Below are positions 1 through 6,080 of a stretch of 31,490 bases of DNA, in pieces. This DNA is from a virus, in the IMG/VR virus record IMGVR_UViG_3300032275_000249, positions 1 to 31,490 of that record; one strand, 5' to 3'. Numbering within the stretch: the stretch's first letter is position 1; the number at the start of each line of letters is the position of its first letter. The notes beneath the pieces are model-generated. The model saw only the letters and a program-made list of their open reading frames with translations. It was not told the origin of the DNA and did no database searches. Made by a program: the position numbers and the translations under genes.

Positions 1-127
1 ACGGTCCTGACTCTGAGCTTGGACGATCTTGGAGTCACGTACCCCACCGTGTTTGGCTCGCCGGGTAAGACCGGGAATACCTCGTGGGTACCGGGTACTC
101 AAGGCGTGTGGGCGATTCATCAGGGTG
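1..127. repeat. 127-bp terminal direct repeat (copy at 31364..31490)
   Basis: The first 127 bases are identical, base for base, to the last 127 bases of the window. The reading frame of the gene that runs off the right end continues without a break into the gene that begins at the left end. The simplest reading is a circular molecule, or a circularly permuted phage genome, assembled from short reads with an overlap of fixed length; 127 is a common maximum k-mer in de Bruijn assemblers. A genuine short terminal repeat of virion DNA is less likely because the repeat lies inside a coding sequence. Confidence 0.95.
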
Positions 128-1380
128 AGGGCGCCGGCGGATCGCTCAACTATCTCCGGCTGATTCTCGCTGGCCACCACGTGACCGGAAAGTGGGTAAC
201 GCTGACCGGGGACGCGGACCTGAATCCCAGCGGCCACCGGTTCCCCGTGTTCAATACGTTTGATCTTCTTGGTCAGCCCGTGGCTATGTGCTGGGAGGGC
301 GTAGACTGGCTGCTGGGTATAGAACCCAAGAACGTGCTAGACGCGACGGGCGACAACCAGAACGGCGTGGACGCCAACCCCGAATCCGCCGGGCATTATT
401 TCGGGCTTGGAGAACAACATCGACCCAACGTAGCGGACCTCAACCCGAATCTGGATCCCGCGCTGTACCAGCCTTCCACGGTGGTCCCGGCTGCGGCCAC
501 GCCGTCCAACCCCGTGACCATGCCTACCACGTCCTCCCTGTTCGCCGCGTGGCGGGAGTACACGAGCTCCACGTACACCGGGGACGGAATCGTAGGTTTG
601 TCCCCCCTTGCTGGCGACGTGATCCAGTACATGCTCGAGCGCGCCGGGCTGGTAGTCGATTACGGGCGCATGTTGACCGCGGCCAAGGCGTTGAACCTTT
701 ACCGGTTCGACTGTGTGATCGACGGTCGCGTAAAGCCGTTGGAGTGGTTGGAAAGCGCGATCATGCCATTCGTCCCGGCCAGTATCGTCTATGGCGTAGA
801 CGGCTGGTACGTGGTGGTCTGGCGTCAGGATGCAACGTACGCGGACGCCACGGCGGTGTTGGACGTTGACGTGGACAGCGCGATCCGGCTTGTCGGGGAC
901 GTGGACTTTGACAGCGACGTGGTGAACCAGTGCAGCCTTCAGTACCGGTACGACGTCCAGCACAGTAGGTACACCTCCACCATCTGGCGAGGTGGGCGAC
1001 CGAATGACCAGCCCGTGGTCTCGTCCACGGTGGACACCGGCGCCACCACGTACGATCCGAGTCAGGACGCGTACAGTCGGATCTCCCAGGCGGTGTTTGG
1101 GGTACAGAACCGAGCGTACACGAGCGCCAATATCTATGACAGCGCGACGGCTGGACGTGTCCTCGCAGACAAGATCCGAGCGTTCAGCCAGCCCCGGATG
1201 CGCGGCACGTACACAGTCCCTCGGTCCTACGCGCTCGAGCTGGGACAGGTAATCACGCTAACCGATCCTCAGCTGTCGCTCTCCAAGCGCGTGGCACTGG
1301 TGGAGCAGCTCGAGATTGATAGCACCGGTCTGGATGGTGTGCGGCTGTTGTTCATCGCGGATCCACTCCGAGATTCATGA
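1..1380 (+). CDS. Tail tip / baseplate-type protein, C-terminal part (gene starts at 30905)
   Basis: These 459 codons plus stop are the downstream part of a 612-codon gene whose first 153 codons end exactly at the sequence repeated at position 1; position 1 is the first base of a codon. An ATG-like internal start near position 19 should not be used. The protein is rich in beta structure and aromatic residues, with no signal peptide or membrane segment. It lies after the tape measure and a 1102-aa tail protein and before the lysis genes, where siphophages encode tail-tip hub or baseplate components. The middle part (around positions 540-800) has mixed alpha/beta character, as in tail-associated hub proteins. 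No catalytic motif is recognisable. The tail role rests on position and size; the exact part is unknown. Confidence 0.75.
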   Translation, partial: TVLTLSLDDLGVTYPTVFGSPGKTGNTSWVPGTQGVWAIHQGEGAGGSLNYLRLILAGHHVTGKWVTLTGDADLNPSGHRFPVFNTFDLLGQPVAMCWEGVDWLLGIEPKNVLDATGDNQNGVDANPESAGHYFGLGEQHRPNVADLNPNLDPALYQPSTVVPAAATPSNPVTMPTTSSLFAAWREYTSSTYTGDGIVGLSPLAGDVIQYMLERAGLVVDYGRMLTAAKALNLYRFDCVIDGRVKPLEWLESAIMPFVPASIVYGVDGWYVVVWRQDATYADATAVLDVDVDSAIRLVGDVDFDSDVVNQCSLQYRYDVQHSRYTSTIWRGGRPNDQPVVSSTVDTGATTYDPSQDAYSRISQAVFGVQNRAYTSANIYDSATAGRVLADKIRAFSQPRMRGTYTVPRSYALELGQVITLTDPQLSLSKRVALVEQLEIDSTGLDGVRLLFIADPLRDS

Positions 1381-1423
1381 CACATTGTCCCGCTGTGTTA
1401 TCGTCCCGCTTGGAGCTTTGATC

Positions 1424-1753
1424 ATGCCTGACTCAACCATTGACCGTTTGTTTCTCATGCTTGAAGCTCAGGCCAAACTGGCAAGCTCAGAACGCGCCGA
1501 GCTTACGAAGGCGTTTGAGCGCCAACTGACGGGGCTCCGTTGGGAGCTCCGCGGGATCGCGTTGACCGCGGCGGTGATTGTCCTCGCTCTGTCTGGTATT
1601 GGAGTCCGGATCAAAGCTCCGGGCGTTGACGTCACAACCTCGCCGGACCAGTCCGTGGTCTCGGTGAACGTTGATCCCGCTACACCCGCCGAGGCCGAGC
1701 CGGCGCCCTACGTGCCCGATCCCGCGGACGCTGACCACGCACCTCTGGAGTAA
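1424..1753 (+). CDS. Single-pass membrane protein of the lysis cassette (putative holin)
   Basis: This 109-aa protein starts at an ATG preceded by a GGAG ribosome site at 1412-1415. An upstream in-frame start would overlap the tail gene and lacks a comparable site. Residues 1-42 form a charged, probably amphipathic helix. Residues 44-62 are a clear hydrophobic membrane segment (GIALTAAVIVLALSGIGV). The C-terminal 45 residues are acidic and proline-rich. It sits two genes upstream of the M15 endolysin. One membrane helix close to an endolysin that lacks a signal sequence suggests a holin; a spanin-like protein is the alternative. No family was recognised with certainty. Confidence 0.6.
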   Translation: MPDSTIDRLFLMLEAQAKLASSERAELTKAFERQLTGLRWELRGIALTAAVIVLALSGIGVRIKAPGVDVTTSPDQSVVSVNVDPATPAEAEPAPYVPDPADADHAPLE

Positions 1754-1755
1754 CT

Positions 1756-1929
1756 ATGGACGCCATGCACCTAACGCCCACGATCATAAATCTGATCCAC
1801 GACCTCGCCAAAGCCATTGGGCCGCGTTCTCCGGGTGGTCGCAAGGTGACTCCCGACGAGGGCCGCGCTATCGCTCAGGACGCATACAAACTGGCTGAAG
1901 CGCTGCTGAAGATGGTCGGCAACAAGTGA
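1756..1929 (+). CDS. Small hypothetical protein in lysis cassette (57 aa)
   Basis: A 57-codon frame starts at ATG 1756, two bases after the stop of the membrane protein, with GGAG at 1747-1750 as ribosome site. It ends at TGA 1927-1929, which overlaps the GTG start of the endolysin at 1926, so the two genes are probably translationally coupled. The product has two short helices separated by a basic, glycine/proline-rich turn, and no membrane segment. No function can be assigned. Its tight packing between a membrane protein and the endolysin argues that it is a real gene of the lysis unit, perhaps an accessory or regulatory protein. Confidence 0.65.
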   Translation: MDAMHLTPTIINLIHDLAKAIGPRSPGGRKVTPDEGRAIAQDAYKLAEALLKMVGNK

Positions 1930-2372
1930 ACCTGTCCCCTCACTTCACGCTGGCGGAGTTGACCAGAACGAGCTCCGGCCAGCCCAACGTTCCCAACGCC
2001 GCCGACACCAAGTCGCTGGTGGCGTTGTGCTCCTCGCTGCTCGAGCCGATCCGCACCAAGTTTGGCCCGGTCTCGATTCACAGCGGGTTTCGCTCCAAGG
2101 CCGTGAACGAGGCCATAGGGGGGTCCAAAACCAGCCAGCATATGAAGGGCGAGGCCGCGGACTTTCACTGTCCAGCGGCCAAGCTTGAGGACATCATGCG
2201 CTGGATCGTCACCGAGTCCGGATTGAAGTACGGACAGGTGATCCTCGAGGGACACACAGCCGGCAACCCAACATGGATCCACCTCTCGTTGGGCGCACCG
2301 TGGCGGCTCGGGAGCGCGTGCATGCAAGCTCTCACCTTTGACGGCAAGAGCTACCACCCATACAAACCCTAG
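1926..2372 (+). CDS. M15-family peptidase, endolysin
   Basis: This 148-aa protein matches the M15A / DD-carboxypeptidase-like fold used by many phage endolysins and cuts peptide cross-links in peptidoglycan. The zinc-site signature S-x-H-x-x-G-x-A-x-D is present at residues 70-79 (His72, Asp79), and a third zinc ligand is probably His119 in the WIHL motif. A conserved GFRS turn is at residues 54-57. The whole protein is a catalytic domain with no wall-binding repeats, as usual for phages of Gram-negative hosts. There is no signal peptide, so export would depend on a holin. The GTG start is supported by the 4-base overlap with the preceding stop. The gene converges on the minus-strand regulator and shares a CTAG stop tetranucleotide with it. 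Confidence 0.9.
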   Translation: MNLSPHFTLAELTRTSSGQPNVPNAADTKSLVALCSSLLEPIRTKFGPVSIHSGFRSKAVNEAIGGSKTSQHMKGEAADFHCPAAKLEDIMRWIVTESGLKYGQVILEGHTAGNPTWIHLSLGAPWRLGSACMQALTFDGKSYHPYKP

Positions 2373-2779
2373 CGGTTCGTTTCATAGACTGCGAGCTGCT
2401 CCAGCCCTTGGACCAGCAAGAACCGGAACGGCCTAACGGTTGAGTCCACTTCGATGCGGCCCTTGCGCTCGAGCTGCGCCAGAATGCCACAAACTGTGCG
2501 ATCTGCGACTCCAAGCGCCGCCACGTCCTTCCGAGTCAGTGGCCCAAAAGTTCGGAGCGCGTCCAAGATCTGAAGCGTGGTTGACGGCTCAAACTCGCCA
2601 ACCACGGAGTACACGTCATGGCGCCGGGTGATCACGCCGCGGCGAAGAAGCTCGCTCAGCTTCTGCTGAGTCCATAGCAACGTGTGACCGCTGACCAGCT
2701 GGAGCTCGCGGTCCGTTCCGGGCATGCGCTGGATCATGTCGATCACCTCGGGCAAGCGAGGGCGGTAAGGCTTGTTCAT
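2369..2779 (-). CDS. Tandem winged-helix DNA-binding protein
   Basis: The 136-aa product looks like two winged helix-turn-helix units. The first spans roughly residues 8-60, with a Q-Q-K-L-S-E-L-L-R-R-G-V-I recognition-like stretch. The second spans about 68-130, with L-T-R-K-D-V-A-A-L-G-V-A-D-R-T-V and a following wing. It is the last gene of the leftward early operon. Its ATG overlaps the upstream stop (2776-2779) and has a strong GAGGTGGAAG ribosome site. The stop lies in a CTAG shared with the endolysin on the other strand. It may regulate transcription of the lysis/late boundary or the early operon itself, or act in DNA replication; which is not visible from sequence. Confidence 0.65.
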   Translation of the reverse strand: MNKPYRPRLPEVIDMIQRMPGTDRELQLVSGHTLLWTQQKLSELLRRGVITRRHDVYSVVGEFEPSTTLQILDALRTFGPLTRKDVAALGVADRTVCGILAQLERKGRIEVDSTVRPFRFLLVQGLEQLAVYETNR

Positions 2780-3252
2780 GCTTCCACCTCGGGAGGCATA
2801 TCAGCATCGGTGCCCCAGACGCGCCCACCGGGATTGGCTTGATAGGCCAACTTGCGAGCGTGAAGGAAACGCGGGATCAAGATTGTGGACATGTTGAACC
2901 CATGCGGTCCTTTTCCCATGCGATCAATGTGACGTCCGATCCAGATCCGTTTCTTCTGCATAGCGTCCACCGTCCGGGACTCTTCAGTAAACCAGCCCAC
3001 GTGAAAGTCTCGGGCCATAGCGCCGTACCGCTGCTCAAGCCATTCCACGCCACGAGGCGGAACCGCCACGAAGTCTTTGACGGCCAAGGTTTCCAGATCA
3101 TGGAGCATGACAAACGCCACGCGCTGGTCCGGCTTGATCTCACGAGGTGGGCCGTAGCCACCGGGAAGCGGAGCAATAGGGGTGCAGTCTGGAAACTGGT
3201 TGTTGACGCCAAAGCGCCAGATGCACTCTCGAAGCATGTCACGCGGGACCAT
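2776..3252 (-). CDS. Hypothetical phage protein (158 aa)
   Basis: A 158-aa frame in the leftward early operon. The ATG at 3252 has a good GAGGTG ribosome site five bases upstream and overlaps the end of the previous gene by 14 bases; the next in-frame ATG at 3237 has none. The product is basic, with many arginine, histidine and tryptophan residues and a KKRIWIGRHIDRMGKG segment in the C-terminal half, and has no membrane segment. No family was recognised. Its place between recombination genes and a winged-helix protein suggests an early DNA-related or host-takeover function, but that is only positional inference. Confidence 0.65.
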   Translation of the reverse strand: MVPRDMLRECIWRFGVNNQFPDCTPIAPLPGGYGPPREIKPDQRVAFVMLHDLETLAVKDFVAVPPRGVEWLEQRYGAMARDFHVGWFTEESRTVDAMQKKRIWIGRHIDRMGKGPHGFNMSTILIPRFLHARKLAYQANPGGRVWGTDADMPPEVEA

Positions 3253-3475
3253 TGGTCACCTCGTGATCATGTCCGCCGCGTTCAATGCACGCGGCAAACA
3301 CCAACAACAGACTACGTTCTGAGTGGCTCAGCATCGGTCTATCTGGCTCAGCTGGGTGCATGGCGCTGGCCTCACGCCGCAACCACGCCACCACGTTCTG
3401 GCGCTCCTCACGAGCGCCGTCCTCCCACGCGTGATCGATGTACTCACCAAGGGTCTTGATCGGTTCGTTGCTCAC
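3239..3475 (-). CDS. Small hypothetical protein (78 aa)
   Basis: The frame is open further upstream, but the best start is GTG at 3475, overlapping the TGA of the Gp157-like gene in a GTGA and preceded by a GGAG ribosome site. The 78-aa product is mostly helical and polar. It has a WEDGAREERQNVVAWLRRE helix and a second helix near SHSERSLLLVFAACIE, and no membrane segment. Function unknown. Translational coupling to Gp157 places it in the recombination operon. Confidence 0.65.
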   Translation of the reverse strand: MSNEPIKTLGEYIDHAWEDGAREERQNVVAWLRREASAMHPAEPDRPMLSHSERSLLLVFAACIERGGHDHEVTNGPA

Positions 3476-3978
3476 TTGGAGCTCCGAATCACCACAGAGC
3501 GCGTGGTCAACAGTCCACAACCATCCACAAGCTCACCGGCCTTGAGCGCGTCCTTGAGCTTGGTCTTGTTGGCTTCGACCTTGACGCGTTGAAACGCCAA
3601 CGGAAGGAGCGTGGCGTCCTCGGGCGCCGTGACGGACTCAGTGGCCAACAGCCAGGCGGAGAACGTGGGCCGCTTTACCTTGGGCTCCTCACCCAGCTGT
3701 TCCATGGCGAGGAGGAGAAGCGTGGCCAGATCGCGGACACGCTCGGACTGTTTGGCCATGCGTTTCCGGGCTGCGGAGATCGCGTCTGCTTCAGCCTTCA
3801 GCGCCACGTCCTCAATCTCCAGACGCTTGAGGACGGCGTGGTACGCTCCGATCTTGTCGTCGCACGAGTCCAGCCACGCGGCCAGCTGCGGGTCCAAGAT
3901 CTCGGGATCGGCTCCCTCCAGGCTCTCGATAGTCGCGATTATGTGCGCGGCTTGGGCGTACAGTTCATATCCGGTCAT
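3472..3978 (-). CDS. Siphovirus Gp157-like protein
   Basis: The 168-aa product has the architecture of the Sipho_Gp157 family (PF05565): a long N-terminal coiled coil (about residues 1-95, beginning MTGYELYAQAA) and a conserved C-terminal region with an ALKAGELVDG stretch before a short beta tail ending SVVIRSSK. Family members usually lie next to ERF/RecT and SSB genes of temperate-type phages, as here, and have been linked to recombination or phage-resistance phenotypes; the molecular role is not settled. The start is ATG 3978, overlapping the pentapeptide stop in ATGA. The frame upstream of it is open only because of the 15-base repeats of the neighbouring gene. Confidence 0.85.
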   Translation of the reverse strand: MTGYELYAQAAHIIATIESLEGADPEILDPQLAAWLDSCDDKIGAYHAVLKRLEIEDVALKAEADAISAARKRMAKQSERVRDLATLLLLAMEQLGEEPKVKRPTFSAWLLATESVTAPEDATLLPLAFQRVKVEANKTKLKDALKAGELVDGCGLLTTRSVVIRSSK

Positions 3979-4283
3979 GCGCGCACCAAATGCCAGCCGG
4001 ATACTATTGTCGCGCCGGTCAGGTTCGCGTCGGTCAGGTTCGCGCCGCACAGGTTCGCGCCGATCAGGTTCGCGTCGGTCAGGTACGCGCCGCACAGGTT
4101 CGCGTCGGTCAGGTTCGCGCCGGTCAGGTACGCGCTGGACAAGTACGCGCTGGACAGGTCAGCGCTGGACAGGTCAGCGCCGGACAGGTACGCGCCGGTC
4201 AGGTTCGCGCGCTGTCCAGTAGTAGGGTCCGACAACCATAGCGCGTGTTGGTCAATAATGTTTTTGAGTTGCTCAGAGGTCAT
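3975..4283 (-). CDS. Pentapeptide-repeat protein
   Basis: From about residue 25 to 94 this 102-aa protein consists of roughly 14 consecutive five-residue units of the form (T/S/C)-(G/D/S)-A-(N/D/Y)-L. Such repeats fold into a right-handed quadrilateral beta helix; 14 units give about 3.5 turns. The first 24 residues form a helix carrying an LWLSDPTTGQ lead-in, common in phage pentapeptide proteins. Some family members (Qnr, MfpA) mimic DNA and bind gyrase, but this one is shorter than those and no such role is shown. The ATG at 4283 has GGAG seven to eight bases upstream. It sits between the SSB-like and Gp157 genes in a recombination operon, which is unusual. Confidence 0.9.
   Translation of the reverse strand: MTSEQLKNIIDQHALWLSDPTTGQRANLTGAYLSGADLSSADLSSAYLSSAYLTGANLTDANLCGAYLTDANLIGANLCGANLTDANLTGATIVSGWHLVRA
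4013..4210. repeat. 15-bp tandem repeats inside the pentapeptide gene
   Basis: The plus strand shows about 13 near-identical 15-base units (type CAGGTTCGCGYCGGT). They are the DNA form of the pentapeptide codons read on the minus strand. Because the period is a multiple of three, other frames also stay open here and give repetitive false ORFs such as one rich in G-Q-V-R-A. The array could expand or contract by recombination without breaking the frame. Confidence 0.9.
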
Positions 4284-4310
4284 TGTTCATTCTCCAAGGC
4301 GGTAATGCCT

Positions 4311-4326
4311 ACGGGCTAAGGCCCGT
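4311..4326. other. Short perfect hairpin between SSB-like and pentapeptide genes
   Basis: ACGGGC, four bases, then GCCCGT form a perfect 6-bp stem in the 79-bp gap between the SSB-like stop and the pentapeptide start. There is no T-run on either strand, so it is not a clear intrinsic terminator. It could be an attenuator or RNA-stability element that lowers expression of the downstream part of the leftward operon. Confidence 0.35.
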
Positions 4327-4362
4327 CCTCTCTCGAGGTACGGGCCAGATTGGCAGAAACGA

Positions 4363-4809
4363 TCAGAACGGAAGATCGTCGTCCTCGGACAACGCCGCCG
4401 CCGGCGCGGACTGGTCAGATGCTGACCGATCAACGAGACCCGGAAGGCGGTTGGTCCAACGAACCTGAGTCCGATTCTTGCCCGCGTACTCCGAGGTCTC
4501 CACCACGATCTGAAGCTCCTGACCGAGGAGCACGTGGTTCCGGCTGGTAGCATCGTTTGGCTCAAACGGTGCGTTCCAGCCCACAGCGCGGAGCAGGTTT
4601 GCGGTCACGAACCCGCGTGTCCCTTCCACCGGGTACCAGCCCCGGATCGTGGCGTTGCCGTTGCTGAACGTCACCACGAGCTGATCGCGGCCACCGTCCC
4701 ACTGGACGTCCTCAATCGTGACTCGGTGCTTTCCGTCCGCGATCATGCGGGAGCCGCCACCACCGGACGGTTTGGACTTTTCGGGGAATGCGTTGGGATT
4801 GAATGCCAT
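4363..4809 (-). CDS. SSB-like single-stranded DNA-binding protein (DUF669-type)
   Basis: This 148-aa protein begins MAFNPNAFPEK, carries a glycine-rich loop, then a region with the pattern of a small beta barrel (about residues 22-110) that resembles phage DUF669 proteins, which are thought to bind single-stranded DNA. It ends in an acidic tail closing with DDDLPF, almost the same as the protein-docking tip of bacterial SSB (DDDIPF), through which SSB recruits repair proteins. It follows the ERF annealing protein by five bases. The start at ATG 4809 has AAGGAA upstream; an upstream in-frame extension would overlap ERF and is not protein-like. The SSB role is inferred from the tail and the operon. 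Confidence 0.75.
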   Translation of the reverse strand: MAFNPNAFPEKSKPSGGGGSRMIADGKHRVTIEDVQWDGGRDQLVVTFSNGNATIRGWYPVEGTRGFVTANLLRAVGWNAPFEPNDATSRNHVLLGQELQIVVETSEYAGKNRTQVRWTNRLPGLVDRSASDQSAPAAALSEDDDLPF

Positions 4810-4814
4810 GGTAG

Positions 4815-5471
4815 TTATTCCTTGTTTGCTTCGATGGAGAGAAGGGCCATGTGGCCTTGTTCGGTGGCGAGGTACGCCAGAAACTTGGTGCGGCTGGCTT
4901 GATCCAGCAGGTGAGGCGCGGGACGCTTGAGCAACGTACATACAAGCTCCGCGTCTTTGGGCTCAACCTCAAGGCGTTTGAGCTCCGCGTGGTACGCGTC
5001 ACGGTGTTGGGTCCAGCTCGAGTGTGACGCGGTAACCGGAACAGGTGCTGGCGAGCTCGCCGGCTTGACCGCCACGCCTTGGGCCGCGTTCCCGTCGTCG
5101 TCCGAGTTGTCGCCCGGAGCGATACCACAGGCCAACATAACGCCGTACCTGCGGGCGTACGTGATCGCACTGGCCACAGACTGGGGACCGCCGTCTTTGG
5201 CCACCATCGTGACCGCGCCGCAGTCCAGCTGTTCGCCGCTGGAGTGCCGGAGGACCGTGTGGAGCGAGACCACGCGGGGATCGGCTTGCGCCACCACGTA
5301 GTGAGTCACGGCGATACCGTGGCTGGCCAGCGGGCGCACCGCGTCCAGAACGCTCGCAAGGTCCGCGTACTGCGACCGGAACGCGGGGTTCGTGCGGTCC
5401 TTGACCGCGTGTTGGAGTTCGGCTTGAGCTTTGGCCAGTGCGGCGTTCAGAGCGGGAGTGGGTTCAATCAT
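4815..5471 (-). CDS. erf: ERF-family single-strand annealing recombinase
   Basis: The 218-aa product has the ERF signature. Near the N-terminus is a KAQAELQHAVKDRTNPAFRSQYADLASVLDAV pattern (residues about 13-44, conserved NPxFxSxYAxLxxVxxA). Further on comes the SAITYARRYGVMLACGIAPGD element and a D-D-D-G-N run typical of the domain end. ERF proteins anneal complementary single strands during phage recombination and genome circularisation. A divergent linker (about 125-160) leads to a helical C-terminal domain. The ATG at 5471 overlaps the stop of the 52-aa membrane protein gene; the longer frame to 5519 is only that gene read out of frame. Confidence 0.92.
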   Translation of the reverse strand: MIEPTPALNAALAKAQAELQHAVKDRTNPAFRSQYADLASVLDAVRPLASHGIAVTHYVVAQADPRVVSLHTVLRHSSGEQLDCGAVTMVAKDGGPQSVASAITYARRYGVMLACGIAPGDNSDDDGNAAQGVAVKPASSPAPVPVTASHSSWTQHRDAYHAELKRLEVEPKDAELVCTLLKRPAPHLLDQASRTKFLAYLATEQGHMALLSIEANKE

Positions 5472-5622
5472 TGACGTGTGCCTCGATGTAGGTTTTGAGC
5501 GCAAGGCCGGGACGGCCATAGGGTAGGGAAGCTGAGCAGCCGGCGAGGTAAGACACGGCGATTATGATCACCGCGCCGACGAGCACGACAGTCGCGACGA
5601 TGCCGAGGTCATCGCGGGTCAT
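5464..5622 (-). CDS. 52-aa single-pass membrane protein
   Basis: This short gene runs from ATG 5622 to TGA 5464. Its start overlaps the stop of the upstream gene (ATGA at 5619-5622) and its end overlaps the ERF start by 8 bases, so it fills the space between two genes exactly. The product begins MTRDDLGIVATVVLVGAV and has one hydrophobic segment at about residues 8-27 followed by AGCS, a possible lipobox-like cysteine, then a short polar tail. Such small early membrane proteins in phages can serve in superinfection exclusion or host modulation, but nothing specific is visible. Confidence 0.7.
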   Translation of the reverse strand: MTRDDLGIVATVVLVGAVIIIAVSYLAGCSASLPYGRPGLALKTYIEAHVND

Positions 5623-5912
5623 GCGATCACCTTCAACGAGTCATAGTCCAGATCTTCCGGCTGCGGGATGCAGACCGCGCCGGCAAATCCGCCAAACGCT
5701 TTGGCCAGTGCGCGGCGAGCGTGGTACCCGCGCTCATCGGCAAGCTGGAGGAGCATCGCGGTGTGGTCGTTGCCGAGGCCGGACGGGAGCGCAGCCAGCC
5801 GGTCATAGTCGTTTTTTGCGTTGTCGCGCTCAATCTCAAGTTGGTGTTGAAGCTCGTCGGCTGCGGCATGGAGCCGAGCAAGGGCGATCAGGATGTCGAT
5901 AGGGGCTTGCAT
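5619..5912 (-). CDS. Hypothetical early protein (97 aa), first gene of leftward operon
   Basis: The chosen ATG at 5912 gives a 97-aa protein beginning MQAPIDILIALARLH with long amphipathic helices (residues 3-45 and 60-80). A GTG at 5954 with AGGA four bases upstream and an ATG at 5945 are alternatives that would add up to 14 residues. It is the first leftward gene downstream of the divergent operator region, so it is probably expressed earliest. The middle contains LPSGLGNDHTAMLLQLADERGYHARRAL. No family was recognised. Confidence 0.65.
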   Translation of the reverse strand: MQAPIDILIALARLHAAADELQHQLEIERDNAKNDYDRLAALPSGLGNDHTAMLLQLADERGYHARRALAKAFGGFAGAVCIPQPEDLDYDSLKVIA

Positions 5913-5982
5913 GTTGTTCTCGTGCTTCGATGTTGCCGGGTTCATTCCCGACACCAGATCCTTACCCGGTCGCTGCGTAGGT

Positions 5983-5999
5983 GTCCAGACATTCCGGAA
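5983..5999. promoter_or_regulatory. Candidate repressor operator, left copy
   Basis: The 17-bp sequence here is matched, on the opposite strand, at 15 of 17 positions by 6025-6041. The 15-bp core is an imperfect palindrome of the form TCCRGA-N3-TCYGGA-like halves. Its centre (5991) is 42 bp, four helical turns, from the centre of the right copy. It is probably bound by the XRE protein encoded at 6081. Confidence 0.6.
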
Positions 6000-6024
6000 A
6001 GAATATGCGCGATTCTGTAAACAT

Positions 6025-6041
6025 TCCCGGACTGTCTGGAC
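6025..6041. promoter_or_regulatory. Candidate repressor operator, right copy
   Basis: Inverted near-copy of 5983-5999 (15 of 17 positions match). The two lie either side of the A/T-rich core of the divergent region and face each other, as expected for two dimer sites controlling back-to-back promoters. Confidence 0.6.
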
Positions 6042-6080
6042 TAAGGCACTCGCCGGGATAGGGAAGGGCTGGAGGTTTCC

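Larger units (their letters stand above)
5913..6080. promoter_or_regulatory. Divergent early control region
   Basis: This 168-bp gap separates the leftward recombination operon from the rightward XRE-led operon, so it must hold promoters in both directions. It contains two related dyad sites (5984-5998 and 6026-6040) flanking an A/T-rich core at about 5998-6024. The XRE start has a clear CTGGAGG ribosome site at 6070-6076. I could not identify convincing -35/-10 pairs with normal spacing on either strand, so the exact start points are open. Confidence 0.7.

Noticed and set aside
3611-4305. Plus-strand ORFs with RRSGSRR or GQVRA repeats
   Set aside because: They are antisense readings of the Gp157 and pentapeptide genes kept open by 15-bp repeats.
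4311-4326. Intrinsic terminator between SSB-like and pentapeptide genes
   Set aside because: The stem is only 6 bp and has no T-run on either strand; kept only as a hairpin.
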